A stretch of DNA of 64,000 bases from Brachynemurus nebulosus (Eukaryota > Arthropoda > Insecta > Neuroptera > Myrmeleontidae), in the NCBI GenBank assembly GCA_035578155.1, contig JAPWDM010000020.1, positions 7,918,055 to 7,982,054 of the forward strand, in the 5' to 3' direction. A program made the translations under genes and the position numbers. A model generated the notes under the pieces. That model was not told the DNA's origin. It worked only from the letters and a program-made list of their open reading frames with translations, and made no database searches. The stretch's first letter is position 1. Every line of letters starts with the position of its first letter. Shown here piece after piece: positions 21,126-36,544 of this stretch.

Positions 21126-21690
21126 TAAATAAAATTTCGTCAATTTTAAGTTTTCTAAGTACACACTGGAAGGGGTGTTTTCACCTCTTAAAAATGTCTG
21201 GAGGCAAAAAATAATGTTATATTTATTATTAGAATTTCGTATAATGTGTAAAAATAAAATATCGACAATTTTTAATTTTTTAGGTACGCATTTGAAGGGA
21301 TGGTTTCAACCCTTGAAAATTTGTGGATGCAAAAAATAATGTTATATTTATTACTAGAGCCCTATATAGTATATGTAAACACAATATTATCAATTTATAA
21401 ATTTTTAAGTACACATATGAAGGGGTGGTTTCAACCTCTAAAAATTTGTAGATGCAAAAAATACTGTTATATTTGTTACTAGAACTTTCTAAGGTACCTA
21501 TAAACAAAATTTCATCGGTTTTTAAATTTTTGAGTTCCAGCTTTGAGGGGATGTTTCATCCCTTAAAAACGTTCTTTGGCAGCAACTGATATTTTTTATG
21601 TTATTACGTAGCCACTCTCTACATACTGACACAGTTTCAGATTTTTTTGAAATTTCGACTTCTTGCCCTTTCCTTGTGAGTTACAGATTT
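21125..21690 (-). repeat. Inverted copy of 18735-19540 block
   Basis: Three to four ~124-bp satellite units in reverse orientation are followed by GGCAGCAACTGATATTTTTT and the GTAGCCACTCTC segment, mirroring 18735-18900. Confidence 0.8.
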
Positions 21691-23072
21691 ACAGATTCAT
21701 ATTGTTATGATGTGTTGAATTACGGACCGAATTTAACCTGTTAACTGGGTATGACGAAATATTTCATCATACATAAAAGCCTACTGCAATGGGGATGACG
21801 ACATTTTTCGTCAAGGAAATTAACACTTTCAGTCCCATGGATTCTGGTGTCCTGACTGCTGTGTTGCCTTGTGTATGCCACACTGTTTCAAGCAATATCA
21901 TACTGAGAAATAATTATTATAATTTGTTCAATTAATTCCTTGTACATTGAATACATTTGAATTATATTTTAAATATAAAATATTTTATCAAAATAAATAA
22001 AAACCATAAGTTAAAAACGATATTCTTTTATTATTTGAGGTGTGATATTACTTATCGCTGCGAACAAAAAGTCCCCATTCTGAAACGAGTTGAGCAATAG
22101 CTAATTCCCCGGTTAACAGGTTAAGTAAACTGAACCACTAAACCATGGACATTGTGATTGTGTTGGTGATTACTGATTACGTAAGGATTACGTAAGTGTG
22201 CTACGATTCCAATCTTGCTGCAAAATTTCGAAAGTTTTTCAGTTCTGATAAAACAAGTTGTCAAATGCAGGTTGTACTTGCATCAATAGTGTTCCGCACA
22301 ATCAGTTGTTTTTATCAATTTGATGTAACAGCATAATAAGGTGGATAAAATATTTTTCCTAATGAATAAAGGGTCTTAAGTATAGTGAAATGGCCCCCGA
22401 ACGATATTTTCGAAATAGTGTTTGTAGTTGGAAGAGGGTGTTATTAGAAAATAACGCATATGGTTTTTGGTCCTTAACTTTGAACCGTTCTCGAGATAAT
22501 AAAAAAGGGTAATTTTGAAGGGATTTTTAAACTCATTTTTCTTGTGTACTAGATAAGCTAGGGAAATGAACTAAAATTCAAACGTTAGGGAATGCTTCGA
22601 GGAATATTTTGTATATACTTAGGGCTGGGAAAAACGGTTAATAGAAACGATTTAAAATAGAAAATGGAAAATGGTTTCCAAAAATGCATTTAAAATACTA
22701 AACGGAAAATGGTTTTCCTGAACATATTTAAGGTAGAAAATGGAAAATAGCTATTTTCGGACTGCACGCAATCGTAATCGACACCGTTATTCTTTTTTTG
22801 CCTTGAACCGGAACTGAACTGGAACGTAAAAATTATTTGGTTCGAAGCCTTACTTTTAAATCCGATATACTGAAATACTCTGCGATATTCATATTTTAAT
22901 AGCGTATATAATTTTTATACCTTGAGAGACTCACATTGGTAATTTTAAGAGCACCTACTTTACTTTGTGAGACATTTCGAGTTGACAGGGTTCTGGAGAA
23001 TATTTCCGAACTCGAGTTAATTTGTTTCGAATTCTTAATTACATATTTTGTATTTTAAAAACATATTTAAAA
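21690..23072 (+). repeat. Left block of inverted repeat, pairs with 28874-29880
   Basis: Shared segments in opposite orientation include ACAATCAGTTGTTTTTATC, CTCGAGATAATAAAAAAG and GAAAATGGTTTTCC. The left copy is longer, with extra sequence at ~21760-22130. Confidence 0.8.
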
Positions 23073-26060
<2,988 letters not shown>

Positions 26061-26061
26061 A

Positions 26062-26115
26062 ATTACCTTTACTAAATTACGAAATTCAAGCGAGCGAAGC
26101 CGCGGGTAACAGCTA

Positions 26116-26116
<1 letters not shown>
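26062..26116 (+). mobile_element. Helitron-like 3' end fragment
   Basis: GCGAGCGAAGCCGCGGGTAACAGCTAG precedes T and a (TA)n. CTAG before T is the expected 3' signature. The 5' extent is unclear. Confidence 0.45.

Positions 26117-26171
<55 letters not shown>
26117..26171. repeat. (TA)n microsatellite, ~55 bp
   Basis: It starts right at the CTAG|T junction. Confidence 0.95.
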
Positions 26172-26173
<2 letters not shown>

Positions 26174-28024
26174 CTTATATTAAGCTTTATTTATTGAGAA
26201 TTACTTTTGGCTAGTTATCTAGGAACAACTAAAAATTTTCAAAAACTAATTTGTCATTTCTTCAAACATATAGATATAACATAGACTAAAAATCTAAAGT
26301 AAGCCTATCAAGGAGATGTCAACGAATTAGGTATAGAAGTAAAAAAAGTATGTTGGCTTAACATACTCAAATATTATATATTTTTAAAATAGCTAATATT
26401 TGTTCACTTTATTCTAAATAAGTATCTTCCTTTATCCTATTGGAAGATTTAAATCCCCCTAAGTCTGCTTGCATTATGCTTGAATATTTCCTAAAATAAC
26501 TCACTCATTGTTGGAGACGCCAGAACAGTAGGCATTAAAAATGTAAACTTTGACCTCCCTCCATTTTTTTGCGTTTATTCCTTATTTTACTCTTTACAGG
26601 ATTAATTTTCAAAAAGTGTTGAAACGTGTATTCATTTATTTTGTTTCTGATAACTATGCCCTCCAGTTTCATTTGTGTAAAATTATGTTAACTGTGAGTA
26701 ATAAGCTACTTTAAATTAGTTATTCCGAAACAAACCAGACAAATTTAATTCAAAATTAGTTCTTTAAAGTGCTTCGCTTCACTCGCCAAACAGTTTAAAA
26801 TTCTATAAAAGGTTAATTCCATGTAATGCTTCGCTCTGTTCGGCAAACGACTCGAAAACAACCATATTAATATATTTAATTTTCAGACTTTAAAATCCTT
26901 TCATAGATTCCCATATTTGTGGTTTTAGAATTAATTGAATTTTGGATTCTTTTCGAGATCCGAATACCCTGCTGGATTTTTCAAAATTACGTTCAGTTCC
27001 TTCGTAATCAGACTTTACTACAATCTTTTTCTAAAGTGAAATTTTAATAAAAAAGTTCTGAAGTTAATGTTTGAATTTTTTAATATTATTTTTATCGTAA
27101 CCTAGGTAATCTATTGTTTTTCTTTCTTCTGTTTCCGTTTATTATTAAATGAGTATTTTTGATAGGTATATCAACTTTTGTCGTGAATATATTAACCTCC
27201 ATAAAGAATATCGTGAAGATTCTGACTGGAGATGTTGAGATGATGAAGCATCTAAGGAATAAAGTTACAATGTTTCACTAAAATATGTCCAGTGGTTATT
27301 GTGTCAACCGCGCCCATGGAAAATCTAACTTATCATTTTATTATATAAATTCGATGTAACTTCCAAAATATCAATTTTAAGTGTAAGAATATCTGGTATT
27401 AATAGATAGAATTTCCATTTTTTTACATAAAAAATTTATAACAAAAAATAAAGGTGGTTTATTTTAAAAAAAAGTTTTTCACAATAAACAAAAAAATATT
27501 TAAAAAATGCTTTATGTGGCCAGCCTGTATCATGTCAAGGAAGCTGAAATGCCACTGTCAGATAGAATACTAATAACAATTCCCAGCGAATTCAAATTTG
27601 TTGTTAAAAACACTTAAAATAACAAAGTTGGTGTCAACTTCCGGTATAACCGGAAGTGGTAGCAAGTTAGAACTATTTTAATTAAAATATTCATATTTGG
27701 AAACTTCCAAAACCAAATTTTCAAAAATCTACTTTATCTTGAAGACCATAAACTATTAATGGAAATTCTTTTTGAATCCTCCCGTGCATAACCATTTGGA
27801 AGATCACATTAAAATGTGGTTAAGATTGATCGGGAGGTTAATATCTACATTCCCTGTAAATTTCAACTCAATAGCGTCAGTAATTTTTGAGTTAATTCGG
27901 TTCGTACAAACAGGCAGACAGACAGACAGAAAAATTTTTTAAATTTTAATTTGCTATATATGTCGAATTTCCTAACTGAAAAACATAATAATACTTAAAA
28001 ATTCGAAAATCACAGACAGACCTT
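26172..28024. other. Unassigned AT-rich DNA with short repeat traces
   Basis: No gene is supported. Traces include TGCTTCGCTTCACTCGCC near 26770, as in Helitron-like units, a 9-bp-arm hairpin ACTTCCGGTATAACCGGAAG at ~27630, and an (AGAC)n run near 27910. Confidence 0.5.
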
Positions 28025-28873
28025 TCTATCTTATTTATAGGTATTGATTAAAGAGAAATACCACTCATTCACTCACTCATCACAAAATCTTCAAAACTAT
28101 AATACCAACAAACTTGAAATTTAGCATGCAGGTCCCTATTGGGTCTTAGACGCTCGCTAAGAAAGGGCTTTGCAAAATTTTTTGTCTAACCGTCGAAATT
28201 TACGAAAAACCGTAAAATATCAATTTTTTTACTGTATACAGCAATCTATGGACGATTTATAAAACAATCATACAAATTTTAAATAATTTCTAAGTATTTG
28301 GAAAAAAATAATTTTGGAATTTTTTAATAAATATTTAATAAATATTTCTATAGATGTCACCAATAATATTTTTACCTACGACTACTATGAAATTACTTAT
28401 TTACTGTGCAAAATACTATTAATTTGTATTCCATAAAGAAATAAACCACTGGACTGTCCAGTTATTATCGGTATGAATATCAAAATTGTCGGTATGAATA
28501 TCTAACTATCTACGATAAGATTTCAAGGTATAAATACTAGACATACTATATTGAAATACGAATATAGCGTAGAATTTCAGAATATCTGATTTGAAATTAA
28601 GGTGAAAGGAGGCCTTAATGCCTTGAAGGGCCTAAAATAGAAATAATTCTAAAACTGCTGGTATAGATACCTATGCTAAGTTCTTACGGTGCGGTAATTA
28701 GCCATGCTAATAAATTATGAAAGTAGTTATTTTAGGGTCATTGAGCGAGCCAGGTCAAGTGCTATAAATAATTGATTTTGCACAGAATTTTAGAATATAT
28801 GATTGAATTGATTTATAAATTTCACCTATGATTCAGATATTTTTATGCGAGTGAAACTGCGGGTCGCAGCTAG
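28025..28873 (+). mobile_element. Helitron-like non-autonomous unit
   Basis: The 5' region TCTATCTTATTTATAGG..AAAGAGAAATACCACTC starts at 28025. The 3' end is CTGCGGGTCGCAGCTAG followed by T. CTGCG/CGCAG forms a perfect 5-bp stem just before CTAG, the structure expected of Helitron 3' termini. There is no Rep/helicase frame. The 5' flank is T rather than the expected A. Confidence 0.65.
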
Positions 28874-29880
28874 TTTTAAATATGTTTTTAAAATACAAAA
28901 TATGTAATTAAGAATTCGAAACAAGTTAACTCGAGTTCGGAAATATTCTCCAGAGCCCTGTCAACTCGAAATGTCTCACAAAGTAAAGTAGGTGCTCTTA
29001 AAATTACCAATGTGAGTATCTCAGGGTATGAAAATTATATACGCTATTAAAATATGAATATCGCAGAGTATTTCAGTATATCGGATTTAAAGGTAAGGCT
29101 TCGAACCGAATATATTTTTCGTTCCAGTTCAGTTTCGGTTCAACGCAAAAAAAGAATAGCAGTGTCGATTACGATTGCGTGCAGTCCAAAAAGAGCTATT
29201 TTCCATTTTCTACTTTAAATATATTCAGCAAAACCATTTTCCATTTAGTATTTTAAATGCATTTTTGGAAACCATTTTCCATTTTCTATTTTAAATGGTT
29301 TCTATTAACCATTTAACCAGCCCTAAGTATATACAAAATATTCCTCGAAGCATTCCCTAACGTTTGAATTTTAGTTCATTTCTCTAGCTTATCTAATTCA
29401 CGAGAAAAATGAGTTTAAAAAATCCCTTCAAAATTAGACTTTTTTATTATCTCGAGAACGGTTCAAAGTCAAGGTCCAAAAACCATATGCGTTATTTTCT
29501 AATGACACCCCCTTCCAACTACAAACACTATTTCGAAAATATCTCTCGGTAGCCATTTCACTATACTTAAAATCCTTTATTCATTAGGAAAAGTATTTTA
29601 TCCACCTTATTATGCTGTTACATCAAATTGATAAAAACAACTGATTGTACGGAACACCATTGATGCAAGTACAACTTGCATTTGGCAACTTGTTTTATCA
29701 GAACTGAAAAACTTTCGAAATTTTGCAGCAAGATTGAAATCGTAGCACACTTATGTAATCCTTACGTAATCAGTAATCACCAATACAATCACAATGTCGA
29801 TGGTTTAGTGGTTCAGTTTACTTAAATTCAGTCCGTAATTCAACACATCATAACAATATGCATCTGTAAATCTGTAACTT
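28874..29880 (-). repeat. Right block of inverted repeat, pairs with 21690-23072
   Basis: It contains the ~200-bp block TATCTCGAGAACGGTTCAAAG..CTTCCAACTACAAACAC, which also occurs at 22388-22610, 25140-25345 and 25625-25855. Confidence 0.8.
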
Positions 29881-30334
29881 CTATTTATTACTAGAACTCT
29901 ATATAGTATATATAAACAAAATATCATCAATTTATAAATTTTTAAGTTCACATATGAAGGGGTTGTTTCAACCCCTAAAAATTTGTAGATGCAAATAACA
30001 ATGTTATATCTATTATTAGAGCTAGTACTGGCGAGGTGCGCGATGATAGTGCCAGCTAGCGGTAGTAATTAATGTGGGAATTTATATACATCTCCATGGG
30101 TATTACAAAACATATATTGAAAAATTAATAAACAATTTAAATAAATTGTTTAAACGATTTATGACTGATGATAACGAGTTATAGTTATTTTAACGAATTT
30201 TAGTAATAATTCAGTGTTTCGTTGTTAGTGACTTGATACTAAAGAAGTAAGTAATCTCTTAGACGTCTAGTTTTGTGTACAAATTTTTTTAGATATGATT
30301 ATTAAATATGTTGTTCTTTCTATTTTCAGTAAAA

Positions 30335-30530
30335 ATGAGCTTATTAGTTATTAAAACCGGCTTTCAAGCTGTTACACACGATATAAAATTTCAGCCTCAA
30401 ACTGAAATAAAAGGGGAAAAACTAGTGCTAGCTGAACATGTTCGAGACGTGGAAGAAGTGCGGCAAAGTGATATAAGCCACACAATTAAAGCTCGAATAA
30501 TTCGTCAGACTTCTGTGACATCCACTGAAT
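30335..30530 (+). pseudogene. First coding exon of the ISL2EU YqaJ-type protein
   Basis: ATG at 30335 follows a splice-acceptor-like TATTTTCAG. It encodes MSLLVIKTGFQAV...LAEHVRDVEEVR..IKARIIRQTSVTSTE, the usual N-terminal region before a SWIM finger in these proteins. A donor-like GTAAGC begins at 30531. The continuation lies at 33451, beyond the nested Penelope-like and E1 insertions. The phase does not join perfectly (one extra base), so a few residues or a small exon may be lost. Confidence 0.6.
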
Positions 30531-30589
30531 GTAAGCTGGGTTATAGCATATTCAACTTAAAACATAGATGTAAATTAAAAAAATTGTAA

Positions 30590-31142
30590 AAAAAAAATCC
30601 AAAAACTAATCCGTAAAAAACAAAGAAGTCTAGCCATAGAACAAATCTATCCAACTATTCTAACTAATTCGGACTCTAAACATTATATTTCCCTCCCATA
30701 TCTAGGAAACATCTCTCAAAAAATAGGCAACATGTTCTTACAATTTGATCTATATCCCGCTTATCATTCCACACATACTATTGGCCGTTTCCTTTATAAC
30801 GCTAAAGAAAAATCCGACCCCATGAAGAAATGTGGAGTTTATCGTCTAGATTGTTCGGAGTGTAACGCGTCTTACATAGGTCAGACTGGTCGAACGTTCG
30901 AAACCAGATATAAGGAACATATCACTACCCAGAAACACATTTCCAACTTTGGTTTACATCTACTAGAAACAGGTCATTCGGTAAAACCCGATCAACAACC
31001 CAAAATATTACATATTTGTAAAAAAGGCCGCAAACTCAACATTTTGGAAGCCCTGGAAATCAACAAATTGAACAAAGATCCAAACCATGTCATCTTGAAT
31101 GACCAAATTGATTTAAACAAATCGCCTTTATTAAATCTATAA
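30590..31142 (+). pseudogene. Penelope-like GIY-YIG endonuclease domain (fragment)
   Basis: Reading begins near 30590 (IQKLIRKKQRSLAIEQIYP) and stays open through ATG 30732 to the stop at 31142. From that ATG, C34-GVY-RLDC41-x2-C44 is followed by YIG (48-50), QTGR (51-54), an Arg at 59 and EH at 62-63, and then a GLHLLETGH block. This is the GIY-YIG nuclease with the paired Cys motif of Penelope-like elements, which nicks target DNA. The reverse transcriptase that should precede it is absent, so this copy is dead on arrival. It ends ..ALEINKLNKDPNHVILNDQI, a standard C-terminus. Confidence 0.85.
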
Positions 31143-31629
31143 CACGATGCATCTCACGTTTTGTTTTCGAATAGTTTAGTTGATAGGACCCATTTTAAAA
31201 ATTTTATCCATTCCTGGTAATTGATATTTAAATAGTCTTTTTACAATATTTTTGATTTTACTTCATTTAACAAACCTTTTAGTTTAACAAAAGCAGCTAC
31301 CTGCTGGGTGTAACCCCTCGTGCATATCAACAGACAGATGTCTGTATGATTTCCTTTGTTTCTGGTAATTGTCGTTCGCCGCTGTTTTCACGTGTCTGGT
31401 TTTCCCCAGTGTGCTCCGGTCAATTTAATAATATTGGACCTAACCAGTTTTTAAAAATAAATTTCGCTGTAAACTACCTTTGCAAACAATACAAAAATTT
31501 TTAATTTTATTGTATACTGTGATTGTATCTGTCTCTGTCTCTGTCTCTAGCATCCCCCACCAATGCATTATTTGCTCCGATCTATATTATAAATAGTTTT
31601 CGCCAAAAAGAGCAATTTTTAGTTAAGTT

Positions 31630-31675
31630 TTTCACCTGATGATGGTGTAAAAGCCGAAAGTCGACTCGTGTTTTT
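31630..31675 (+). ncRNA. Possible ribozyme-like motif in Penelope 3' region
   Basis: CACCTGATGATGGTGTAAAAG is followed by CCGAAAGTCGACTCGTG, i.e. CTGATGA and GAAA boxes with a short GG/CC stem between. Penelope-like elements are known to carry hammerhead motifs. The stem is weak here and I cannot confirm the outer stems. It is conserved at 52618-52660 and, inverted, at ~51820-51865. Confidence 0.25.
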
Positions 31676-31716
31676 CTGTTATTTTGCTGTGAAAAGTGAC
31701 AAAGCAACGACACCAT

Positions 31717-33388
31717 ATTTAAAAAAAACGCCGTGAGCAGCGGGGCCCCATCACGGTAGTCGAATTTTCCCCTTCATCTTCGGTATTGAATGTCTACAAG
31801 CGAAATGTGATTGAAAGTCTACAACCGAATTGTCATTTTGTTGGTTTCAAAACTGGTGATGAGTGTTCGGCTGATCGAGGCTTTAAAAAAAGGTTTTAAG
31901 TATTTAAGGGCTGTATCTCAGTAAATTTCAATTTTGTGCCGAAAACAGGTAGCAGAAAAAAAGCAAACACAATTCGTACGAGGACATTCCTGCCCATGTT
32001 TATCCGCTAATTGCCTTTATGTTTTAGTTTTAAATATTAAAAAAGGACCTTAAATAGTAAACTGGAAGGCCTTTATAAAGATATTTTTTCTTTCCAAAAA
32101 AATCCAAAATTTCTATTTTATAAATACTAAAAATTCAAAATTCCTAATTTATAAAAAAACAGTGACCTTAATAACATTTTTAAATTACTTAATATGTACG
32201 TATTTCATTTGTCATAAAAGTAAGTTCACTTTTTTTTAAATTTTTTAAAATTACTATTCGCCTACTTGTATTTAGAATAAACATAATGCTTTTAAAACAC
32301 ATTTAACAATAGCATTCAATTCCGATGTAAAAATGGGAGAAGTGGGGGGAAAAGTGATGTGGACTCCCTACAAGGTACTAGCTGGATACTAACTGAATAC
32401 ACGTACAAAATTTCAGCCCTCTAGGTTTCCTTATGGAGTCTCTAGACGTGTTAGAAAACAAGCAAAAAAATTAAGGAAATATTGGCGTAAAAATCGTGGG
32501 GGTAAGGGTTAAAAGTTGAAACCTCCAAAAAACAGTGTCTGGCTATTAGCTTAACCTGTACACCAAATTTCAGCCCTCTAGTTTTATTTGGGGAGATTTT
32601 GACCCGAACGAAACTGTTAAAAAACAAGAAAAATCATGTTCTTTTGGGTATAAAAATGGTGGGGGTAGGGGTTAAAAGTCGAGACCCCCAAAAGGCACCC
32701 CCTTGATACTAACTCAATCCGAATACAAAATTTCAGCCCTCTAGGTTTATTCGGGTGACCTGTGCGAGTGGTACAAACTTCGAAAACGTCGAAAATGCAT
32801 GAAATTGTAGCTTAAAAATGAGGGGGGTGGGGGTAAAATATTAAAACCTCCAAAAAGCACAACCTAGGTACGAACTTTATCAACACACCAAATTTCAACC
32901 CTCTACGTTAATTCTGGGGGGCTGGAGGCCTGTTAGATCCAGCGAAAATCGTTTTTCCCCCCTCTACTCCCACCATATCATCCTAGGAAGCTGAATTTTG
33001 GATATGTTGTAGATAATTGACCGAAACATTATTTAAAACCGATTTGGAAAAGTTTTATTGCTTTTCCGCCCCCCACCACCCCCTTAAAGGTCGGGTCCGA
33101 AAAAAAATTTGCCCAAAATTTGACCCCACTTTGATAGTATTGTTGTGCATCGGAATAAGCCCCACTTACCAAATTTCATCTCTTAACTTCCATAGGGGGG
33201 CCCTACACATATTAAAAGGTTGCGGGAAAATATATATATATATATATATATATCAGACATCTTTTTTTTTTACATAATCGTTTTCTACGGGTCCGAAAAC
33301 GGATAGCGCCCCTGGTCTCGCCTCTCGCAGCTCTTATCGTATAGACTGTATAAGTCTAATTTTTCGGAGAAAATTCGACTAAAAATTG
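31717..33388 (+). mobile_element. Repeat family E1, longest copy
   Basis: It opens with a hairpin (CGCCGTGAGCAGCGGGGCC, then CATCACGG), then TAGTCGAATTTTCC, and ends GAGAAAATTCGACTAAAAA. The inverted AGTCGAATTTT motif at both ends suggests TIRs. The middle holds several similar paragraphs with the phrase AAATTTCAGCCCTCTAG (~32405, 32565, 32730, 32890; spacing ~160 bp). It has a (TA)n at 33232-33253. It abuts the Penelope-like 3' end directly. No gene. Confidence 0.65.
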
Positions 33389-33450
33389 TATTTTATGTAA
33401 TTATGTAAGCATAAACCAACACATAATTTCACAATAATACTTACTTACAG

Positions 33451-34621
33451 ATTAATTCTACCCGTTATATAACTGGTGTGAAATGTGATTGTGTGTACAA
33501 TAAAAGCGGTAAATGTAAACATGTAGCGGCTCTGATTTACTATGTGAATCATGAAGAAAGCTTTTCAAAAACCAGCAAAGAACAGCAATGGGGTAAACCA
33601 AGTGCTCGACAATTTGCGAAGAAAAAATATTCGAAGGGGAAATACTTTGAAGAAATGTATCCTATTCCGAAAAAAAAAGATGTGGTTCCTCAGCCTTTTG
33701 ATCTTTCGGAGTTGAAGGGAACCCCGACTTTGAAATATTTGATAGAAGCTGCTATCCCGAACTATAATATTGAAGAGATTGAAACAGCCGTAACTAAGGT
33801 TGTCCGAAATTTAATCGACCAGGCTGACATTTATTTGAAAAAAGAGGACTGTATAGAATGTCTTAAAAATTTTTGTATTTTTAGAGAAGAGTTCAAAATA
33901 TATAAAACAGATAACATAAAAATTGAACAAAATTTAAAAGACTTCTATGAAAAAAATATTGTGATGAGGAATGAGAACATTTTTGATTTATGTTGTAAGA
34001 CTATCGAACAATCGAAGTGTAAAGAATGGTATACTGCCAGGAAATTAAGAATTTCCTCTAGTACAAACGTGCACAGTATAAAAGTGCGTACAACCAAATC
34101 AACTGACAGTCTGGCTAATAGTATTCTATATCCCAAATTTGTTGATTGTGAAGCTACTCGCTACGGCAAAAATAATGAAATCTATGCCTTGGAACAATAC
34201 GAAAAATTAAATAACTGTCAAGTGATACGAGTTGGACTGATTGTAAGCAAAACTCAACCTTGGCTACGTACAAGTGTAGATGGAGTTGTCATATAAGATG
34301 AATGCATTACAAAGTTGGTCGAATTTAAATGTCCTATATCTTGTCAAAAACAAGCTGTAGTGAATTTCACTCAGAAATTTTCTAATTTACAGTATCTGGA
34401 ATTTGTAAATGATGAAGTAGAATTGAAAAAAAACAAACCCAAGTCCAAGTACAAATGTATATTACTAGGACAAACAAGTCCAAGTACAAATGTATATTAC
34501 TGGCATGACAATGTGTGATATCTTTTTATATTCGCTAGTAGAAAATGGTAGTTGTTTAGTAAGAGTAGATAGAGACGAAAACTTCATAAAAAATAGCATT
34601 TCAAAAAGTGAAGAATTTTAA
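33451..34621 (+). pseudogene. ISL2EU SWIM/YqaJ-like nuclease, main exon, broken
   Basis: It begins after an acceptor TTACTTACAG. INSTRYITGVKCDCVYNKS.. contains a SWIM zinc finger, CDC-x7-CKH. The C-terminal half is a YqaJ/lambda-exonuclease-like domain: CKEWYTARKLRISSS, RYGKNNEIYALEQYE, SVDGVV (metal-binding Asp) and VEFKCP (E-x-K). A TAA at 34294-34296 lies in frame exactly between the Asp motif and E-x-K. Further on, a ~28-bp tandem duplication (~34443-34505) shifts the frame. The proper tail MTMCDIFLYSLVEN..RVDRDENF continues to 34621. In ISL2EU elements this nuclease accompanies the transposase; its exact role in transposition is not established. Confidence 0.85.
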
Positions 34622-35090
34622 AAATTATTTACCACTTTTGTATAGTCCAATTAGTAATACAAAACTGAATTCTAATAATGATAACAATAATAATAATAAC
34701 AGACAAACTCTGCCGAAGCGTACTTTTACGGGTAAAAATATAGTTAATTTTGAGACAAGATCAATATCATAGATAGTCTTTTATGGATAATTTTTTAAGC
34801 AAAATGGGCACTTAAAAATACCATTGGAATACAAAACATAAAGTGATGAAATCTGTCTGGTACACTATGAGTTAAATAATAGCTCTGTCGTCTCTGTTCT
34901 ATTATAGTCACGGACTCAGCTGAACTTTCGATTCGAAAATTCGCTAAAAATTAAATATAAGGATATTCATTATTATAAAAACTATTGAATTTATTCGTTA
35001 TTTACTTAAATTACATATATTATTTTATTCATACAAAAATTTATAAGAAGTATATAGTTTATAAAAAGATTAAATTAAAAACATTAATTT
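34622..35090. other. Spacer between convergent ISL2EU genes
   Basis: AT-rich, with an AATAATAAT run near 34675. It holds the 3' ends of both genes and no further gene. Confidence 0.6.
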
Positions 35091-36482
35091 TTAATCATAC
35101 ATTGTGTTTTTTGTTTCTTTATTTGAAAATATTGGGGGCTGCAAGTTTACTAATACACAGCAAATATGTACAATGTCATCAATACGTGAAAATAAGTTTT
35201 TGGGAATTTTATTCAATATCTGATATATTTTCAATTGTTGTATTATTCTTTCAACGTGAATCCTTACTCTGGCTGTATTGTATGTAGCATCAATCTCATC
35301 TACTGAAAATTCTGTTTTATTTTGCAGAAAAGGTGGCATAATAATTCCTATTTCTTTTCCACTTTCATCTAGGACTTTTTTAATTTCTGGAAAGCCTTTA
35401 TCAGCCAAAACAATGTCACCGTTTTCTAAATAGTCAATCAAACCTGATTCTACTGTTATTTGCGAATCACTTTTTCTTTCGCCGGCTACCTTTAATTTAA
35501 ATGAAATAAAGCCTCCTGGTGTGATCCCTATGAGTACCTTTGCAGTGAACTCCTTTTTGTAATGTGAGTAGCATAACACACGATTATCAATAGTTGATGG
35601 CATTTCTATTCGAAACTCAGTACAGTCAATAATTACTCTGGTATTACTATAATTTGGATAAAAGCATTCCGGCATTGTTGCTTGCACAACATTTTTATCG
35701 GGCCAAAAGACTAAATTAGATGTTGCAGAAGCTAATTCTTCAAGATATGAATAAAATATCCTTGATACTGTTGTTCTATGAATACCAAACAAGGCACTTA
35801 AGGCTGAAAATGTTACACCAAGTTTCATTTTCATCAAAAATATGAGAAGTCTATCTTCTTTGGCAACGGTATATTTGCAATTTTCTATAATTCTTTTTAA
35901 TAAAAAACGAAAATTGTTGAAAGTGACACCAGCAAGATCTATCAGCTGCCCTTCGTCAGTAATTGATCGAAAACCAGCAAAATATTTAATTTTCGTTGTG
36001 ATTGCTTTATCAGCGTAAATCTTTCGAGTTGTATTACATCCTTGGTGTTTTATTGTTTTATAATTCTTCCTAATCTTTGAATTACTTGCCAATTCTGTTT
36101 GAATTTCAGCATCACATGTTTGTTTGCAATAGATATACCTGTTACCAATAAATGTGTTCCCTGGATTTTCAGCATTGGCAAATATATCAACTTGGCATTC
36201 TTTTCCATATTTGAATTTGCACTAGTTTCAATCATTTCAACTTCACTAGTATTTCGAATATTAACTGTACTTGCTGCAAATTTTGTCTTGTTTCTTTGTT
36301 CCATGAATCGTCTAAACCTTAATATATCTGCATTTTCGTTAACTCTTGCGGACTTGTATTTTAAATAAAATATTGTTGGAACGTAACTAGGACTGGCCTG
36401 CTCGTTAGCCTTTTTGCCTCCAATAAAGTGAGCACTACATATCTTATCATACAGCTTTGGATACCATGGGGATCCATCAGCA
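35091..36482 (-). CDS. ISL2EU transposase, second exon (end of THAP plus DDE nuclease)
   Basis: The exon begins after an acceptor TTTTATTTTAG (36483) with ADGSPWYPKLYDKICSAHF..SPSYVPTIF, the second half of a THAP zinc finger. One frameshift occurs near 36105-36125. The remaining frame to 35091 is intact (333 codons from MASNSKIRKN). It has a helix-turn-helix region (about 80-115) and a DDE_Tnp_4-type catalytic core: IIDCTEF (D156), VLADKGF (D231) and RIHVERI (E281). All three acidic residues are present. It would cut and join the element ends in the nucleus. It is named HARBI1-like or ISL2EU by fold and partner gene. Confidence 0.85.
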
Positions 36483-36544
36483 CTAAAATAAAATAATAAA
36501 TAGATTATAGACACTTAATCACTGAAAGGTTGACTAACTCGCAA

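Larger units (their letters stand above)
30540..31713 (+). mobile_element. Penelope-like retroelement, 5'-truncated
   Basis: Only the 3' end of the coding region remains, with the GIY-YIG endonuclease, followed by ~570 bp of untranslated and pseudo-LTR sequence ending TGACAAAGCAACGACACC. A second copy lies at 51771-52694. It is inserted in an intron of the ISL2EU nuclease gene, in the same direction. Confidence 0.75.
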
